Counted from the stretch's first letter, positions 35,936 through 44,457 are shown. The stretch: DNA of 64,000 nt from Paraburkholderia nodosa (GCF_001718195.1 NZ_MCNV01000004.1:62001-126000); one strand, 5' to 3'. The notes: generated by a model not told the origin, from the sequence alone. Numbers and translations: made by a program.

Positions 35936-38278
35936 ATGGCCGAATCGCAAAAGCTGACCGTAGTCTGGGAGACGACAGACTGGGCGGCCCGATGGATTGA
36001 CTCAACTTCCGACTATGCGATTTTTGCGCTGACGACCGACGGACGCGTTGCGAGCTGGAACCCCGGCGGCGAGTCGGTCTACGGATATGCCCCCGAGGAA
36101 ATTCTGGGGCGTCCACTATCCATCTTCTATACGGACGAGGACCGTCGCGACGGTGTACCCGAGGATGTACTGCGCGAGACACGGGAAACCGGTCGCAGCG
36201 AAGCCGAAGGCTGGCGCTCGCGCAAGGACGGGAGTCTCTTCTGGGCAAGTGTGATTCTCACGGCACTGCACGATCCTGCCGGGCAACTGCTTGGTTACGG
36301 CAAGATTGTGCGCGACATGAGCGACAAGAAGCGGGCGCACGACGCGGTGGTCGAAAGCGAGCGGCGATTCCGGATGCTGGTAGACGGCGTCACGGACTAT
36401 TCCATATTCATGCTGTCGCCCGATGGGCGCGTTACAAACTGGAACCAGGGTGCACGGCGAATCAAGGGCTATGCGGCACCTGAAATCATCGGCTCCCATT
36501 TTTCGCGTTTTTATACGCCCGAGGATGCCGCGGCAGGGCTGCCGCAGCGCGGGCTCGAAACGGCCGCGCGCGAGGGTCGCTTCGAATCCGAGGGCTGGCG
36601 CGTGCGCAAGGACGGCAGCCGCTTCTGGGCGCATGTGGTCATCGATGCGATTCGCGACAACGACGGTGCGCTGGCCGGTTTCGCGAAAATCACGCGGGAT
36701 GTCACCGAGCAGCGCGAGACGGAACGCGCGCTCGACGAAACGCGCATGGCGCTGTACCAGTCGCAGAAAATGGAGGCGATTGGCAAGCTCACTGGCGGTG
36801 TCGCGCATGACTTCAACAACGTGCTGCAGGTCGTGCGCGGGAATCTCGAGCTGATCGAGAGCAGGCTCAGTCGCGACAGCCAGATACAGGAGCGCCTCGA
36901 CAAGGCGATCGACGCCGTAGAGCGCGGGGCCAAGCTCGCTTCGCAATTGCTCGCGTTCGGGCGGCGGCAGCCGTTACAGCCGGTTGTCATCAATCTGGCA
37001 ACGGCACTGCGCAACATGGACGACATGCTGCGCCGCGCGCTCGACGAAACCATCCAGGTCGAAACCGTCGTGGCCGGTGGTCTGTGGAACACCTATGCGG
37101 ACGTCCATCAACTCGAAAACGTCATTCTGAATCTTGCGATCAACGCCCGCGACGCGATGCCCGACGGCGGGAGGCTGACGCTCGAACTCGGCAACACAAT
37201 GCTCGATGACCGTTATGTGGCCGGACTGCAGGACGTTCCAGCGGGACAATACGTTCTGCTGGCAGTGACGGACACGGGAGTGGGAATGTCCCCCGACATA
37301 CTGGCGCGGGCGATTGACCCGTTTTTCACGACAAAGCCGGAAGGCTACGGAACAGGCCTGGGTCTGAGCATGGTCTACGGCTTCGTCAAGCAGAGCGGCG
37401 GCCATTTGCGACTCTATAGCGAAGTCGGCCAAGGCACTACCGTCAAGGTGTATTTGCCGCGCTCGACGGGGAGTGCGATCGAGCGTCCGTCGCCCGTCAG
37501 CACACCGCTGCGCGGTGGCAGGGAAACCGTGCTCGTCGTGGAAGACGATGCGAAGCTGCAATCGACCGTTGTCGACATGCTGGGCGGCCTTGGCTACACG
37601 GTGCTCAAGGCTGACGACCCACAGCAGGCGCTGGCCATCATCCGTAGCGGCGTGCATATCGACCTGCTTTTTACGGACGTCGTGATGCCGGGTCCGCTGA
37701 AGAGTCCGGACATGGCGCGGCAGGCTTGCGAGACGCTGCCTCAGCTAAAGGTGCTGTTCACCTCCGGGTACACCCAGAACGCCATCGTGCATGGCGGGCG
37801 GCTGGACGAGGGCGTTGAACTCCTCAGCAAGCCGTACAGCCGCGACCAGCTCGCGCGGAAGATCCGCCGCCTGCTTGGCTCGCCCGGCATCGATCTCGAA
37901 GTGGTCGAGGAAGGCGAGCGCGAACAAGGGTTGGCCCCCGGCTCATTGCGCGTACTGGTGGTCGACGACGACGCAGGCTCGGCCGATGCCGTGGGCGCGC
38001 TGCTCGAAATGCTTGGACATTGCCCTCAGTTGCACAAATCGGCCGAGAGCGCCGACGAGGCACTGCGCAAGCAGGAGTTCGACGTATTGCTGACGGACAT
38101 CTCGTTGCCTGGCATGTCAGGCGTGGATTTCGCCCTGAAAGCCGTGCGCGAACGGCCCCATATTCGCGTGATATTTGGATCGGGCTCGAGCGTTCCCCCA
38201 ACCGGCCAGTTGCCTTTTTCATGGCGCGAACTGCGCAAGCCCTATACGGCTGACGACCTGCGCGGGGCACTTTCCTGA
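35936..38278 (+). CDS. Hybrid sensor histidine kinase (PAS-PAS-kinase-REC-REC), copy 1
   Basis: A 780-residue soluble kinase. Two PAS domains (about 20-125 and 145-255) each contain the Asp-Gly-Arg-Val-x-x-Trp-Asn pattern. The dimerisation helix carries the phospho-acceptor His near residue 291 in Gly-Gly-Val-Ala-His-Asp-Phe-Asn-Asn. The ATPase domain has Asn in Asn-Leu-Ala-Ile-Asn-Ala-Arg-Asp-Ala and Gly-Thr-Gly-Leu-Gly-Leu-Ser. Two receiver domains carry phospho-Asp near 581 (Phe-Thr-Asp-Val-Val-Met-Pro-Gly) and 720 (Leu-Thr-Asp-Ile-Ser-Leu-Pro-Gly). GAGGGGA precedes ATG 35936. No membrane segment, so it senses a cytoplasmic cue. A close paralogue lies at 59831. Confidence 0.9.
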   Translation: MAESQKLTVVWETTDWAARWIDSTSDYAIFALTTDGRVASWNPGGESVYGYAPEEILGRPLSIFYTDEDRRDGVPEDVLRETRETGRSEAEGWRSRKDGSLFWASVILTALHDPAGQLLGYGKIVRDMSDKKRAHDAVVESERRFRMLVDGVTDYSIFMLSPDGRVTNWNQGARRIKGYAAPEIIGSHFSRFYTPEDAAAGLPQRGLETAAREGRFESEGWRVRKDGSRFWAHVVIDAIRDNDGALAGFAKITRDVTEQRETERALDETRMALYQSQKMEAIGKLTGGVAHDFNNVLQVVRGNLELIESRLSRDSQIQERLDKAIDAVERGAKLASQLLAFGRRQPLQPVVINLATALRNMDDMLRRALDETIQVETVVAGGLWNTYADVHQLENVILNLAINARDAMPDGGRLTLELGNTMLDDRYVAGLQDVPAGQYVLLAVTDTGVGMSPDILARAIDPFFTTKPEGYGTGLGLSMVYGFVKQSGGHLRLYSEVGQGTTVKVYLPRSTGSAIERPSPVSTPLRGGRETVLVVEDDAKLQSTVVDMLGGLGYTVLKADDPQQALAIIRSGVHIDLLFTDVVMPGPLKSPDMARQACETLPQLKVLFTSGYTQNAIVHGGRLDEGVELLSKPYSRDQLARKIRRLLGSPGIDLEVVEEGEREQGLAPGSLRVLVVDDDAGSADAVGALLEMLGHCPQLHKSAESADEALRKQEFDVLLTDISLPGMSGVDFALKAVRERPHIRVIFGSGSSVPPTGQLPFSWRELRKPYTADDLRGALS

Positions 38279-38315
38279 CGCTTCACCCACTCCCGCGGCA
38301 CTGCAACGTTGTCCA

Positions 38316-39626
38316 CTATCCGGGAATGAACATGCCCACGGCCGCAGCCGCCATGAATGCCGTTGCGATCCAGCCGCCCGCTTTCAGCAGCCCGGATATC
38401 GCGAACTTGCCCATCACGCGCCGGTTGGTACCCATCAGCATGACCACGACCATGACAGGCACGGCCGCCAGTCCGTTGACGACGGCACTCCAGTACAGCG
38501 CCTTGACCGGATCGAGGTGGCAGAACGTGATGGCGGTGCCGCCGAGGATGGCCAGGGCGATGACGGCATAGAACTCACGCGCAAGAGTGAGGTGCAGAGA
38601 AAGGCTGCTGCGCCACCGGAACGCGCCAGCAGCCCCGTACGCCGCGGAGCCGGCCAGAACAGGCAGCGCGAGCAGGCCTGTGCCGACAATGCCGGCGGCA
38701 AAGATGTATGCCGCCAGATGGCCTGCAACCGGTTCGAGGGCTCTCGCTGCATCGGCGGATGTCTGGATCTTCATGTGATGCGTGTAGAGCGTCGCGGCGG
38801 CCGTCAGCATGATGAAGAATCCCACTCCGTTCGAGACGGCCATACCGATCCAGGTGTCAGCCGTGATCCGGTCAATGTGCCGGTAGGCCCGGAACGATGA
38901 AATCCATCGCAGCGGCCGCTCGCCAGGCTTCGAGCGCATTTCTTCGACTTCCTGTGACGCCTGCCAGAAGAACAGGTACGGGCTGATGGTGGTACCAAGC
39001 ACGGCCACAACGGTGGTGAGATACTCGCCAGAAATATTGGCGCGCGGCCAGACCAGTGAGACGGCGACCTTTGTCCAGTCGACCGGGACGACGAACGCGA
39101 CCGCGACGTAGGCGAACAATGCCAGGGTCAGCCATTTGAGAAGGCGCGCATAGCTCTCGTAGGGCAGCGAAATCTGAAGGATGGCCGAGAGCACGCCAAT
39201 GGCAACGACATAGAGATGCTCGGGGCCAGGAACAAGAAGATGGATCGCCGCGCCCATCGCGGCGAGATCTGCTGCAATGTTGATGGTATTGGCCACGGCC
39301 AGCAGCAGCACCAGCACGACGACGAGCCATTTCGGACCGAACGCGCGCATGTTCGAGGCGAGTCCCTTGCCCGTGACGCGGCCGATGCGCGCGCTCGTCA
39401 TCTGGATGGCGACCATGAGCGGGTAGGACAGCAGAAGCGTCCATAGCAGCGTAAAGCCGAACTGCGCACCCGCTTGCGAGTACGTCCCGATGCCGCTCGG
39501 GTCGTCGTCCGCCGCGCCGGTCACGAGGCCGGGGCCGAGGCGCGACAGCCAGGAGCGTTCCGTGCGATCGGTGACCGCGGCCTCGGGCTCGAGATGGTCC
39601 TGTTCCAGATCCTTTTCGTCCGGCAC
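38316..39626 (-). CDS. NRAMP-family divalent-metal transporter, divergent type
   Basis: A 436-residue, 11-helix NRAMP-fold transporter. TM1 carries Asp-Asp-Asp-Pro-Ser-Gly where classical NRAMPs have Asp-Pro-Gly-Asn. TM6 reads Thr-Ile-Ser-Pro-Tyr-Leu-Phe, so the metal-binding Met of the usual Met-Pro-His is Ser. Metal preference is therefore uncertain (manganese, iron or magnesium-like). The start is GTG 39626 with AAAGGAG 10 nt upstream; longer in-frame extensions overlap DUF2252 antisense. A near-consensus sigma-54 promoter lies 49 bp upstream, back to back with one for DUF2252. It is convergent with the hybrid kinase gene. Confidence 0.87.
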   Translation of the reverse strand: MPDEKDLEQDHLEPEAAVTDRTERSWLSRLGPGLVTGAADDDPSGIGTYSQAGAQFGFTLLWTLLLSYPLMVAIQMTSARIGRVTGKGLASNMRAFGPKWLVVVLVLLLAVANTINIAADLAAMGAAIHLLVPGPEHLYVVAIGVLSAILQISLPYESYARLLKWLTLALFAYVAVAFVVPVDWTKVAVSLVWPRANISGEYLTTVVAVLGTTISPYLFFWQASQEVEEMRSKPGERPLRWISSFRAYRHIDRITADTWIGMAVSNGVGFFIMLTAAATLYTHHMKIQTSADAARALEPVAGHLAAYIFAAGIVGTGLLALPVLAGSAAYGAAGAFRWRSSLSLHLTLAREFYAVIALAILGGTAITFCHLDPVKALYWSAVVNGLAAVPVMVVVMLMGTNRRVMGKFAISGLLKAGGWIATAFMAAAAVGMFIPG

Positions 39627-39674
39627 GGCGCAGCTCTCCTTTCGAAGCCGCAGCCTGCGGCATAGCCCCATTCC

Positions 39675-39689
39675 GCAACTTTCGTGCCG
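39675..39689 (-). promoter_or_regulatory. Sigma-54 promoter of the NRAMP gene
   Basis: On the minus strand CGGCAC-GAAAG-TTGC differs from the -24/-12 consensus TGGCAC-N5-TTGC by one base and has the required GG-N10-GC spacing. Transcription would start about 38 bp before the GTG. Confidence 0.65.
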
Positions 39690-39716
39690 AATGCCTGACT
39701 GCCGCTTCGGCGCGTC

Positions 39717-39731
39717 TGGCACGGTCCTTGC
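39717..39731 (+). promoter_or_regulatory. Sigma-54 promoter of the DUF2252 gene
   Basis: TGGCAC-GGTCC-TTGC is a complete match to the RpoN -24/-12 consensus. It is 27 bp from the divergent NRAMP promoter. The leader to GTG 39794 would be about 50 nt. Confidence 0.72.
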
Positions 39732-39793
39732 GCGCCGGGGTTCAGGCCGCGCCAGCGGCCGTGTGCAGCCGGTGTTGCGCTGAGGGAGAAGTC

Positions 39794-41029
39794 GTGAAAA
39801 AAGCATCGCTAAAAGGTGTCCCGACTCCGGAGGAGCGGGCGCCCCGCCTGGCGGATCTACGCATGCGCAAGATGGCGCGATCAGCGCATGCGTATGTACG
39901 CGGCAGCGCGGACCGCTTTTATGCGTGGCTCGACAGCCAGGCATCCGGGACGTTGCCTGACGGGCCTCCCGTATGGATTTGCGGCGACTGCCACCTCGGC
40001 AATCTCGGCCCGCTGGCCGATGCCTCAGGGCGGGTGGCAGTCCAGATCCGGGACCTGGATCAAAGCGTCATCGGCAACCCGGTGCACGATCTCCTGCGCC
40101 TGGGACTGTCGTTGACCACTGCCGCCCGTAGCGCGGATCTGCCCGGCGTGATCACCAGCCGTATGGCTGAAGCGCTTATCGACGGATACGAACAGGCGTT
40201 CGACGACGCACGCACGGACGAGACGAAACGCGCGGAACGGCCGACAGTCGTCAGGGTTGCGATGAAGCAGGCGCTGCACCGCTCGTGGCGCAAGCTGGAC
40301 CGGCAGACGATTGACGGCGTCGCGCCTCGCATACCACTTGGCAAACGTTTTTGGCCCCTGTCCGAAGAGGAATCGCAGGCGGTGCGCACGCTGTTCGAAT
40401 CGCAGTCAGGGCTTGCGGTACGGGAAGCGCTGGGCCGCGCTGTGCGGGGCGGCGGGAAAATAGACGTCCTTGACGCTGCCTTCTGGGTAAAGGGATGCAG
40501 CTCCCTCGGGCGGCGGCGTTATGCCGTGCTGCTCGATATCGACGGCACGTGTTCTCCAGGAGGGCCGCCCTGTCTTGTCGACATCAAGCAGGCCGCCGCC
40601 GCCGCGGCGCCTCGCCACGCCGGCGCCACGATGCCGCGCGACAACGCAAAGCGGGTGGCGGAGGGTGCCAGACACGTCTCGCCGCTGCTTGGAGACCGCA
40701 TGCTCGCCGCCCGTCTGGATGGCTGCGCGGTTGTGATCCGCGAGCTCATGCCACAGGATCTCAAAATCGACGCAGACCGGCTCACGGAAGCCGACGCAGT
40801 GAAAGCTGCACACTTCCTGGCGCTGGTGGTCGGGCAGGCGCACGCGGGACAGATGGATGCCCCGACCCGCCGGAGCTGGCTGCATGAACTGCAGGCGAGG
40901 CGGCCCGGATCGCCTGGCGCGCCATCGTGGCTTTGGCGCAGCATGGTCGAGCTGGCTGTCGCCCACGAAGCGGAGTATCTCGAGCATTGCCGGCGCTACG
41001 CGCTTCGTCGGGGCGCCGGCAAGCGGTGA
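39794..41029 (+). CDS. DUF2252 family protein
   Basis: A 411-residue cytoplasmic protein. The family signature Cys-Gly-Asp-Cys-His-Leu-Gly-Asn-Leu-Gly, followed by Arg-Asp-Leu-Asp-Gln and Gly-Asn-Pro-Val-His-Asp-Leu-Leu-Arg-Leu, resembles the catalytic and metal loops of kinase-fold phosphotransferases. No reaction is established. The start is GTG 39794 with GGGAG 6 nt upstream. It is driven by a strong sigma-54-like promoter divergent from the NRAMP gene and followed by the DUF892 and catalase genes, so a stress role is likely. A rearranged remnant of this gene lies at 50162-50323. Confidence 0.85.
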   Translation: MKKASLKGVPTPEERAPRLADLRMRKMARSAHAYVRGSADRFYAWLDSQASGTLPDGPPVWICGDCHLGNLGPLADASGRVAVQIRDLDQSVIGNPVHDLLRLGLSLTTAARSADLPGVITSRMAEALIDGYEQAFDDARTDETKRAERPTVVRVAMKQALHRSWRKLDRQTIDGVAPRIPLGKRFWPLSEEESQAVRTLFESQSGLAVREALGRAVRGGGKIDVLDAAFWVKGCSSLGRRRYAVLLDIDGTCSPGGPPCLVDIKQAAAAAAPRHAGATMPRDNAKRVAEGARHVSPLLGDRMLAARLDGCAVVIRELMPQDLKIDADRLTEADAVKAAHFLALVVGQAHAGQMDAPTRRSWLHELQARRPGSPGAPSWLWRSMVELAVAHEAEYLEHCRRYALRRGAGKR

Positions 41030-41129
41030 TGCCGCGAGACAGCTGGCCGTGCCGCCCCCGTTTGGCGTCGATTGACGAGCCGCGCAGAGAAGCGGCGAGC
41101 GCGCCGTTTCCGTCCAGAACCCCTCCCTC

Positions 41130-41144
41130 AGGAATGGCCGTTGC
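41130..41144 (+). promoter_or_regulatory. Weak sigma-54-like site before the DUF892 gene
   Basis: AGGAAT-GGCCG-TTGC has the GG-N10-GC spacing and a full TTGC but only half of the -24 box. It lies 33 bp before the start, a suitable distance. Chance occurrence is possible. Confidence 0.3.
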
Positions 41145-41177
41145 GTGAAGCGCATCACCCAAACCACGGAGGTGATC

Positions 41178-41678
41178 ATGAGCCAGAGAAAGACGGTAGA
41201 CGACCTGTTCGTCCATATGCTGTCGGACATCTACAGCGCAGAAAAGCAGCTGACCCGCGCCCTCGGAAAGCTCGCGCGTACGGTCAGCGATCCTGAGCTT
41301 TCAGGAGCGTTCAAGACGCATCTGGAAGAAACGCACGGCCAGGTCGAGCGCATCGACAAGGCGGTTGAATCCACCGGATTGCGACTGAAGCGCATGAAAT
41401 GCGTCGCGATGGAAGGCCTGATTGAGGAAGCAGACGAACTGATCGAGGAAATCGAAAAGGGCCCGGTCCTCGATGCGGGCCTCATCGCGGCGGCACAGAA
41501 GGTGGAGCACTATGAGATAGCGGCATACGGCAGCCTCTGTGCGCTGGGCAAGCTTCTCGGTCACGACGAGGCGGTGAAGCTGCTCAAGGAAACGCTTGAG
41601 GAAGAAAAGGCTACCGATCTGAAGCTCTCGAAGTTTGCCGAGTCGGCGGGCAACGCGAAGGCGGCGGGTAAGGGGTGA
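41178..41678 (+). CDS. DUF892 (YciE/YciF-type) ferritin-like protein
   Basis: A 166-residue four-helix protein of the YciE/YciF stress family. It has the N-terminal Asp-Leu-Phe-Val-His-Met-Leu-Ser-Asp-Ile-Tyr-Ser-Ala-Glu-Lys-Gln-Leu motif, Glu-Glu-Thr-His-Gly-Gln-Val and Lys-Val-Glu-His-Tyr-Glu-Ile-Ala-Ala-Tyr-Gly. The spaced Glu/His residues could form a di-metal site. A very strong ribosome site (GGAGGTGATC) precedes ATG 41178. It is 82 bp upstream of the manganese catalase. These proteins are induced by osmotic and stationary-phase stress in enterics; the biochemical role is unsettled. Confidence 0.88.
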   Translation: MSQRKTVDDLFVHMLSDIYSAEKQLTRALGKLARTVSDPELSGAFKTHLEETHGQVERIDKAVESTGLRLKRMKCVAMEGLIEEADELIEEIEKGPVLDAGLIAAAQKVEHYEIAAYGSLCALGKLLGHDEAVKLLKETLEEEKATDLKLSKFAESAGNAKAAGKG

Positions 41679-41760
41679 GCGACCCGGCAGCGGCGCCTGC
41701 TTCGTGCGGCAACGACTGATTAGCAATGCGTAATTTTTTCGGTCATACCGGGAGATCCTG

Positions 41761-42672
41761 ATGTTCATGCACAACAGGAAACTGCAGTACACCGTCCGCG
41801 TCGACGTGACCAATCCTGGTCTCGCCAACCTGCTGCTCGAGCAGTTCGGCGGGCCGCAGGGGGAACTGGCCGCTGCGATGCGCTATTTCACCCAGGCGGT
41901 TGCCGAGGAAGATCCCGGCCGCAAGGACATGCTCTTCGATATTGCCACGGAGGAACTCAGCCATCTGGAAATCATCGGGTCGATCGTCGCCATGCTCAAC
42001 AAGGGTGCGAAGGGCGAGCTTGCCGAAGCCGTAGATGAGCAGGCTGAGCTTTACCGCAAGCTCAACGGCGCTGGCAACGACAGCCACGTCACGCAGGTCC
42101 TGTTCGGTGGCGGGCCGCCGCTGGTCAACTCCGCAGGCGTGCCCTGGAACGCAGGTTACATCGACACCATCGGTGAACCGACGGCAGACCTGCGCTCGAA
42201 TATCGCGGCGGAAGCACGGGCAAAGATCGTGTATGAACGGCTGATCAACGTCACGGACGATCCTGGTATCCGTGACGCCCTGGGCTTCCTGATGACGCGC
42301 GAGGTCTCGCACCAGAAGTCATTCGAGAAGGCCCTGTATGCGATACAGGGCAACTTCCCGCCGGGAAAGCGTCCGCCCGTCGCCGAATTCGCCAACGTCT
42401 ACTACAAGATGTCGCACGGAGGCGAAACGATCGCCGCGCCATGGAACAGCGGCAACGGCCTGGAGATGCGCCAGGGTGAACCGGCGGTTGATGGCGGCGA
42501 CGGCAACGCGTGGGTCAACCTGGACGAGAGCCAGCAGGCCGCGCTGAAAGCCATGCGCGAGCGACTGAGTTCGGAGACCGCCGTGGACCCGCAGACGGGA
42601 GCCGAGCTCGGCGAGGCAGCCATCCGGCCCGAGAGCCCTGTTCAGGTGCCGCCTGAGGGAGACTCAAAATGA
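41761..42672 (+). CDS. Manganese catalase family protein
   Basis: A 303-residue non-heme catalase. The four-helix bundle carries Glu in Pro-Gln-Gly-Glu-Leu, Glu-Glu-Leu-Ser-His-Leu-Glu, Glu-Ala-Arg-Ala-Lys and Glu-Val-Ser-His-Gln-Lys-Ser-Phe, the ligands of the di-manganese site. It disproportionates hydrogen peroxide. The C-terminus has an acidic/polar tail. GGGAG lies 7 nt before ATG 41761. Its stop is overlapped by 4 bp (ATGA) by a short frame downstream. A manganese-dependent catalase next to an NRAMP-type metal transporter is a sensible pairing. Confidence 0.9.
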   Translation: MFMHNRKLQYTVRVDVTNPGLANLLLEQFGGPQGELAAAMRYFTQAVAEEDPGRKDMLFDIATEELSHLEIIGSIVAMLNKGAKGELAEAVDEQAELYRKLNGAGNDSHVTQVLFGGGPPLVNSAGVPWNAGYIDTIGEPTADLRSNIAAEARAKIVYERLINVTDDPGIRDALGFLMTREVSHQKSFEKALYAIQGNFPPGKRPPVAEFANVYYKMSHGGETIAAPWNSGNGLEMRQGEPAVDGGDGNAWVNLDESQQAALKAMRERLSSETAVDPQTGAELGEAAIRPESPVQVPPEGDSK

Positions 42673-42815
42673 CCACAGCGCAGAAGCATATTGTCGACTG
42701 GCTGCGTGGTGCGTATGCGCCAGCCCCGTCACCCGGCATGTGCCTTGCGGATTGTGACTGCTGCCGCCGCGGACGCCGACTGCCGCGCTTTGCATGGCGC
42801 ACTCGCTGGCTTTGA
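42669..42815 (+). CDS. Short frame coupled to the catalase stop, probable gene remnant
   Basis: The ATG overlaps the catalase stop (ATGA). The first 16 codons (Met-Thr-Thr-Ala-Gln-Lys-His-Ile-Val-Asp-Trp-Leu-Arg) look like the start of DUF892/ferritin-like proteins that often accompany these genes. The rest is Cys/Arg-rich and unrelated. It reads as a 48-residue frame. I infer that a third ferritin-like gene has been truncated here, leaving its coupled start. A sigma-54-like site lies inside its tail. Confidence 0.4.
   Translation: MTTAQKHIVDWLRGAYAPAPSPGMCLADCDCCRRGRRLPRFAWRTRWL
42734..42748 (+). promoter_or_regulatory. Sigma-54-like site before the glycine-rich gene
   Basis: CGGCAT-GTGCC-TTGC matches the -24/-12 consensus at 8 of the 10 defined bases with correct spacing. 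The leader would be about 120 nt. Confidence 0.4.
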
Positions 42816-42880
42816 CTCTGGCGGCGTCGATGTCGCGAGACGACCCCTTGAGTTTCGAATCGATTGGAATGGAGGCAAAC

Positions 42881-43183
42881 ATGACGACGAAGTCTAAATT
42901 GATAGCAGCGCTGGCTTGTCTTGCGCTTTCCGGTGGCGCATTCGCCGCCGGAGGCGGTGGAGGTGGTGGTAGCGGTGGCGGCAGTGGAGGCGGCACCGGA
43001 GGTGGCACCGGAGGAGGCTCTGGCGGTGGTGGCGGCACAGGCATGAGCGCGCCCAACTCCGGCGGCTCTACGGCCACGGAATCGAATGCCCAGGGTGGCA
43101 ACACCATGGGCAATTCTGGCCCGTCGAGCGGGACGATGCACCACCGGAAGACGACCCATCCGAAGGCGACCTCGACGCAGTGA
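42881..43183 (+). CDS. Exported glycine-rich small protein
   Basis: A 100-residue protein. A clear Sec signal (Met-Thr-Thr-Lys-Ser-Lys-Leu then Ala/Leu-rich, ending Ala-Phe-Ala-Ala) is followed by about 30 residues that are almost only Gly and Ser/Thr, then a polar Asn/Ser/Thr tail with Met-His-His-Arg-Lys. GGAGG precedes ATG 42881. The mature protein is probably disordered and periplasmic or surface-located. No enzyme motif. Similar Gly-rich exported peptides sit in stress clusters of this family; their role is unknown. Confidence 0.7.
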   Translation: MTTKSKLIAALACLALSGGAFAAGGGGGGGSGGGSGGGTGGGTGGGSGGGGGTGMSAPNSGGSTATESNAQGGNTMGNSGPSSGTMHHRKTTHPKATSTQ

Positions 43184-43341
43184 AGTCGTCGTGCCCGGCA
43201 CGACCGAGTGGGTGCGCGTTCCGACGCTCACAGCGGCGTCGGAACCGTTCGCCCCTCATCCATCGAGTCGCGCGCCGCGTACCAGGCCCCGACTAGTGCG
43301 CCGACATTTCCCGGCGCCGGTTGCGCTTGCGAAGGAATGAC

Positions 43342-44457
43342 ATGCGTATTGCCCAGATCGCCCCGCTGTATGAATGCGTACCGCCGCAGCGTTACGGTGC
43401 CACTGAGCGAATCGTGCATTACCTGACCGAAGCCCTCGTCGAGCGCGGCCACGAGGTGACGCTGTTCGCGAGTGGCGATTCGCAGACTCACGCCACCCTC
43501 ATCCCCTGCTGCGCGCGGGCCCTATGGCACGACCGGGACGTTACCGACACACTGGTTCACCATGTTGCGCAGCTGGAGCGGGTGGCCGCGCGAGCGCACG
43601 AGTTCGACGTCATGCATTTTCACACCGAACCGCTGCATCTGCCGCTGGCGTGCCGACTGAACGTCGCTTCGCTCACGACGCTGCACGGCGTAATCCGCCC
43701 GCAGGATCTGGGCGTGCTGCTGGATCTATCGCGGGACGCGGTGCTCGTCGCACTGTCGCAAGCGCAGCGTGAGGGCGCTCCGCACGCGAACTGGCTCTCG
43801 ACGATCGCGCACGGCTTGCCGTTCGATCTGTTCAGGCCCAGCGCGGTTCACGACGGCTATCTGCTGTGGATGGGCCGCATGATGCCGGGCAAGGGGCCCG
43901 ACGCGGCCATCGAAATCGCCCGACGATCCGGCAAGCCGTTGAAGATGGCGGCAGCAGTCCATTCGGGAGAGCGCGCCTGGTTCGAGGATCGTATGTGTCC
44001 ACTGCTCAGGCGACATGCCAGTTGCGTGGAGTATCTCGGGGAAGTGGGCGGCGAGTTGCGTACGATGCTGTTGAGCCGCGCTGAAGCGTTGTTGATGCCG
44101 ATCACCTGGGACGAGCCGTTTGGACTTGTCATGATCGAGGCACTCGCGAGCGGAACGCCAGTGATTGCCAACCGGCGCGGCGCTGTGCCCGAGGTCCTCC
44201 GCAATGGGGTCAGCGGGTTCATCGTCGATGGATTGGAAGCGGCCGTCGATGCGGTAGCACGCTTGCCTTCGCTTTCCCGCGACAGCTGCCGCGCCGAATT
44301 CGAGCGACGCTTTACGGCCGAACGCATGTGCGATGACTATCTCGCCGCATACGACACGCTGATCGCGCGACGCGGCGCGATGCATACAGCGCCAGCATGG
44401 GTCGGGAGCTGCCTATCGCAAGCGAGTGAGGCGAGCCGAACGAGGCTCGCGTCATAA
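43342..44457 (+). CDS. Glycosyltransferase family 4
   Basis: A 371-residue GT-B enzyme. The N-terminal domain begins Ile-Ala-Gln-Ile-Ala-Pro-Leu-Tyr-Glu-Cys-Val-Pro-Pro with Tyr-Gly-Ala-Thr-Glu-Arg. The C-terminal donor domain has Gly-Arg-Met-Met-Pro-Gly-Lys-Gly and Glu-Pro-Phe-Gly-Leu-Val-Met-Ile-Glu-Ala-Leu-Ala-Ser-Gly-Thr-Pro-Val (the EX7E motif). AAGGAATGAC precedes ATG 43342. Family members transfer sugars to lipids, glycans or small compounds; a Pro-Pro-xx-Tyr-Gly-Gly/Ala-type start is common in stress-linked GT4s. The substrate is unknown; solute or surface-glycan synthesis is a guess. Confidence 0.85.
   Translation: MRIAQIAPLYECVPPQRYGATERIVHYLTEALVERGHEVTLFASGDSQTHATLIPCCARALWHDRDVTDTLVHHVAQLERVAARAHEFDVMHFHTEPLHLPLACRLNVASLTTLHGVIRPQDLGVLLDLSRDAVLVALSQAQREGAPHANWLSTIAHGLPFDLFRPSAVHDGYLLWMGRMMPGKGPDAAIEIARRSGKPLKMAAAVHSGERAWFEDRMCPLLRRHASCVEYLGEVGGELRTMLLSRAEALLMPITWDEPFGLVMIEALASGTPVIANRRGAVPEVLRNGVSGFIVDGLEAAVDAVARLPSLSRDSCRAEFERRFTAERMCDDYLAAYDTLIARRGAMHTAPAWVGSCLSQASEASRTRLAS

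Noticed and set aside
42950-43040. Tandem GGT/GGC-type repeats as a CRISPR or satellite array
   Set aside because: The repeats are codons of the Gly-rich protein. There is no spacer structure.
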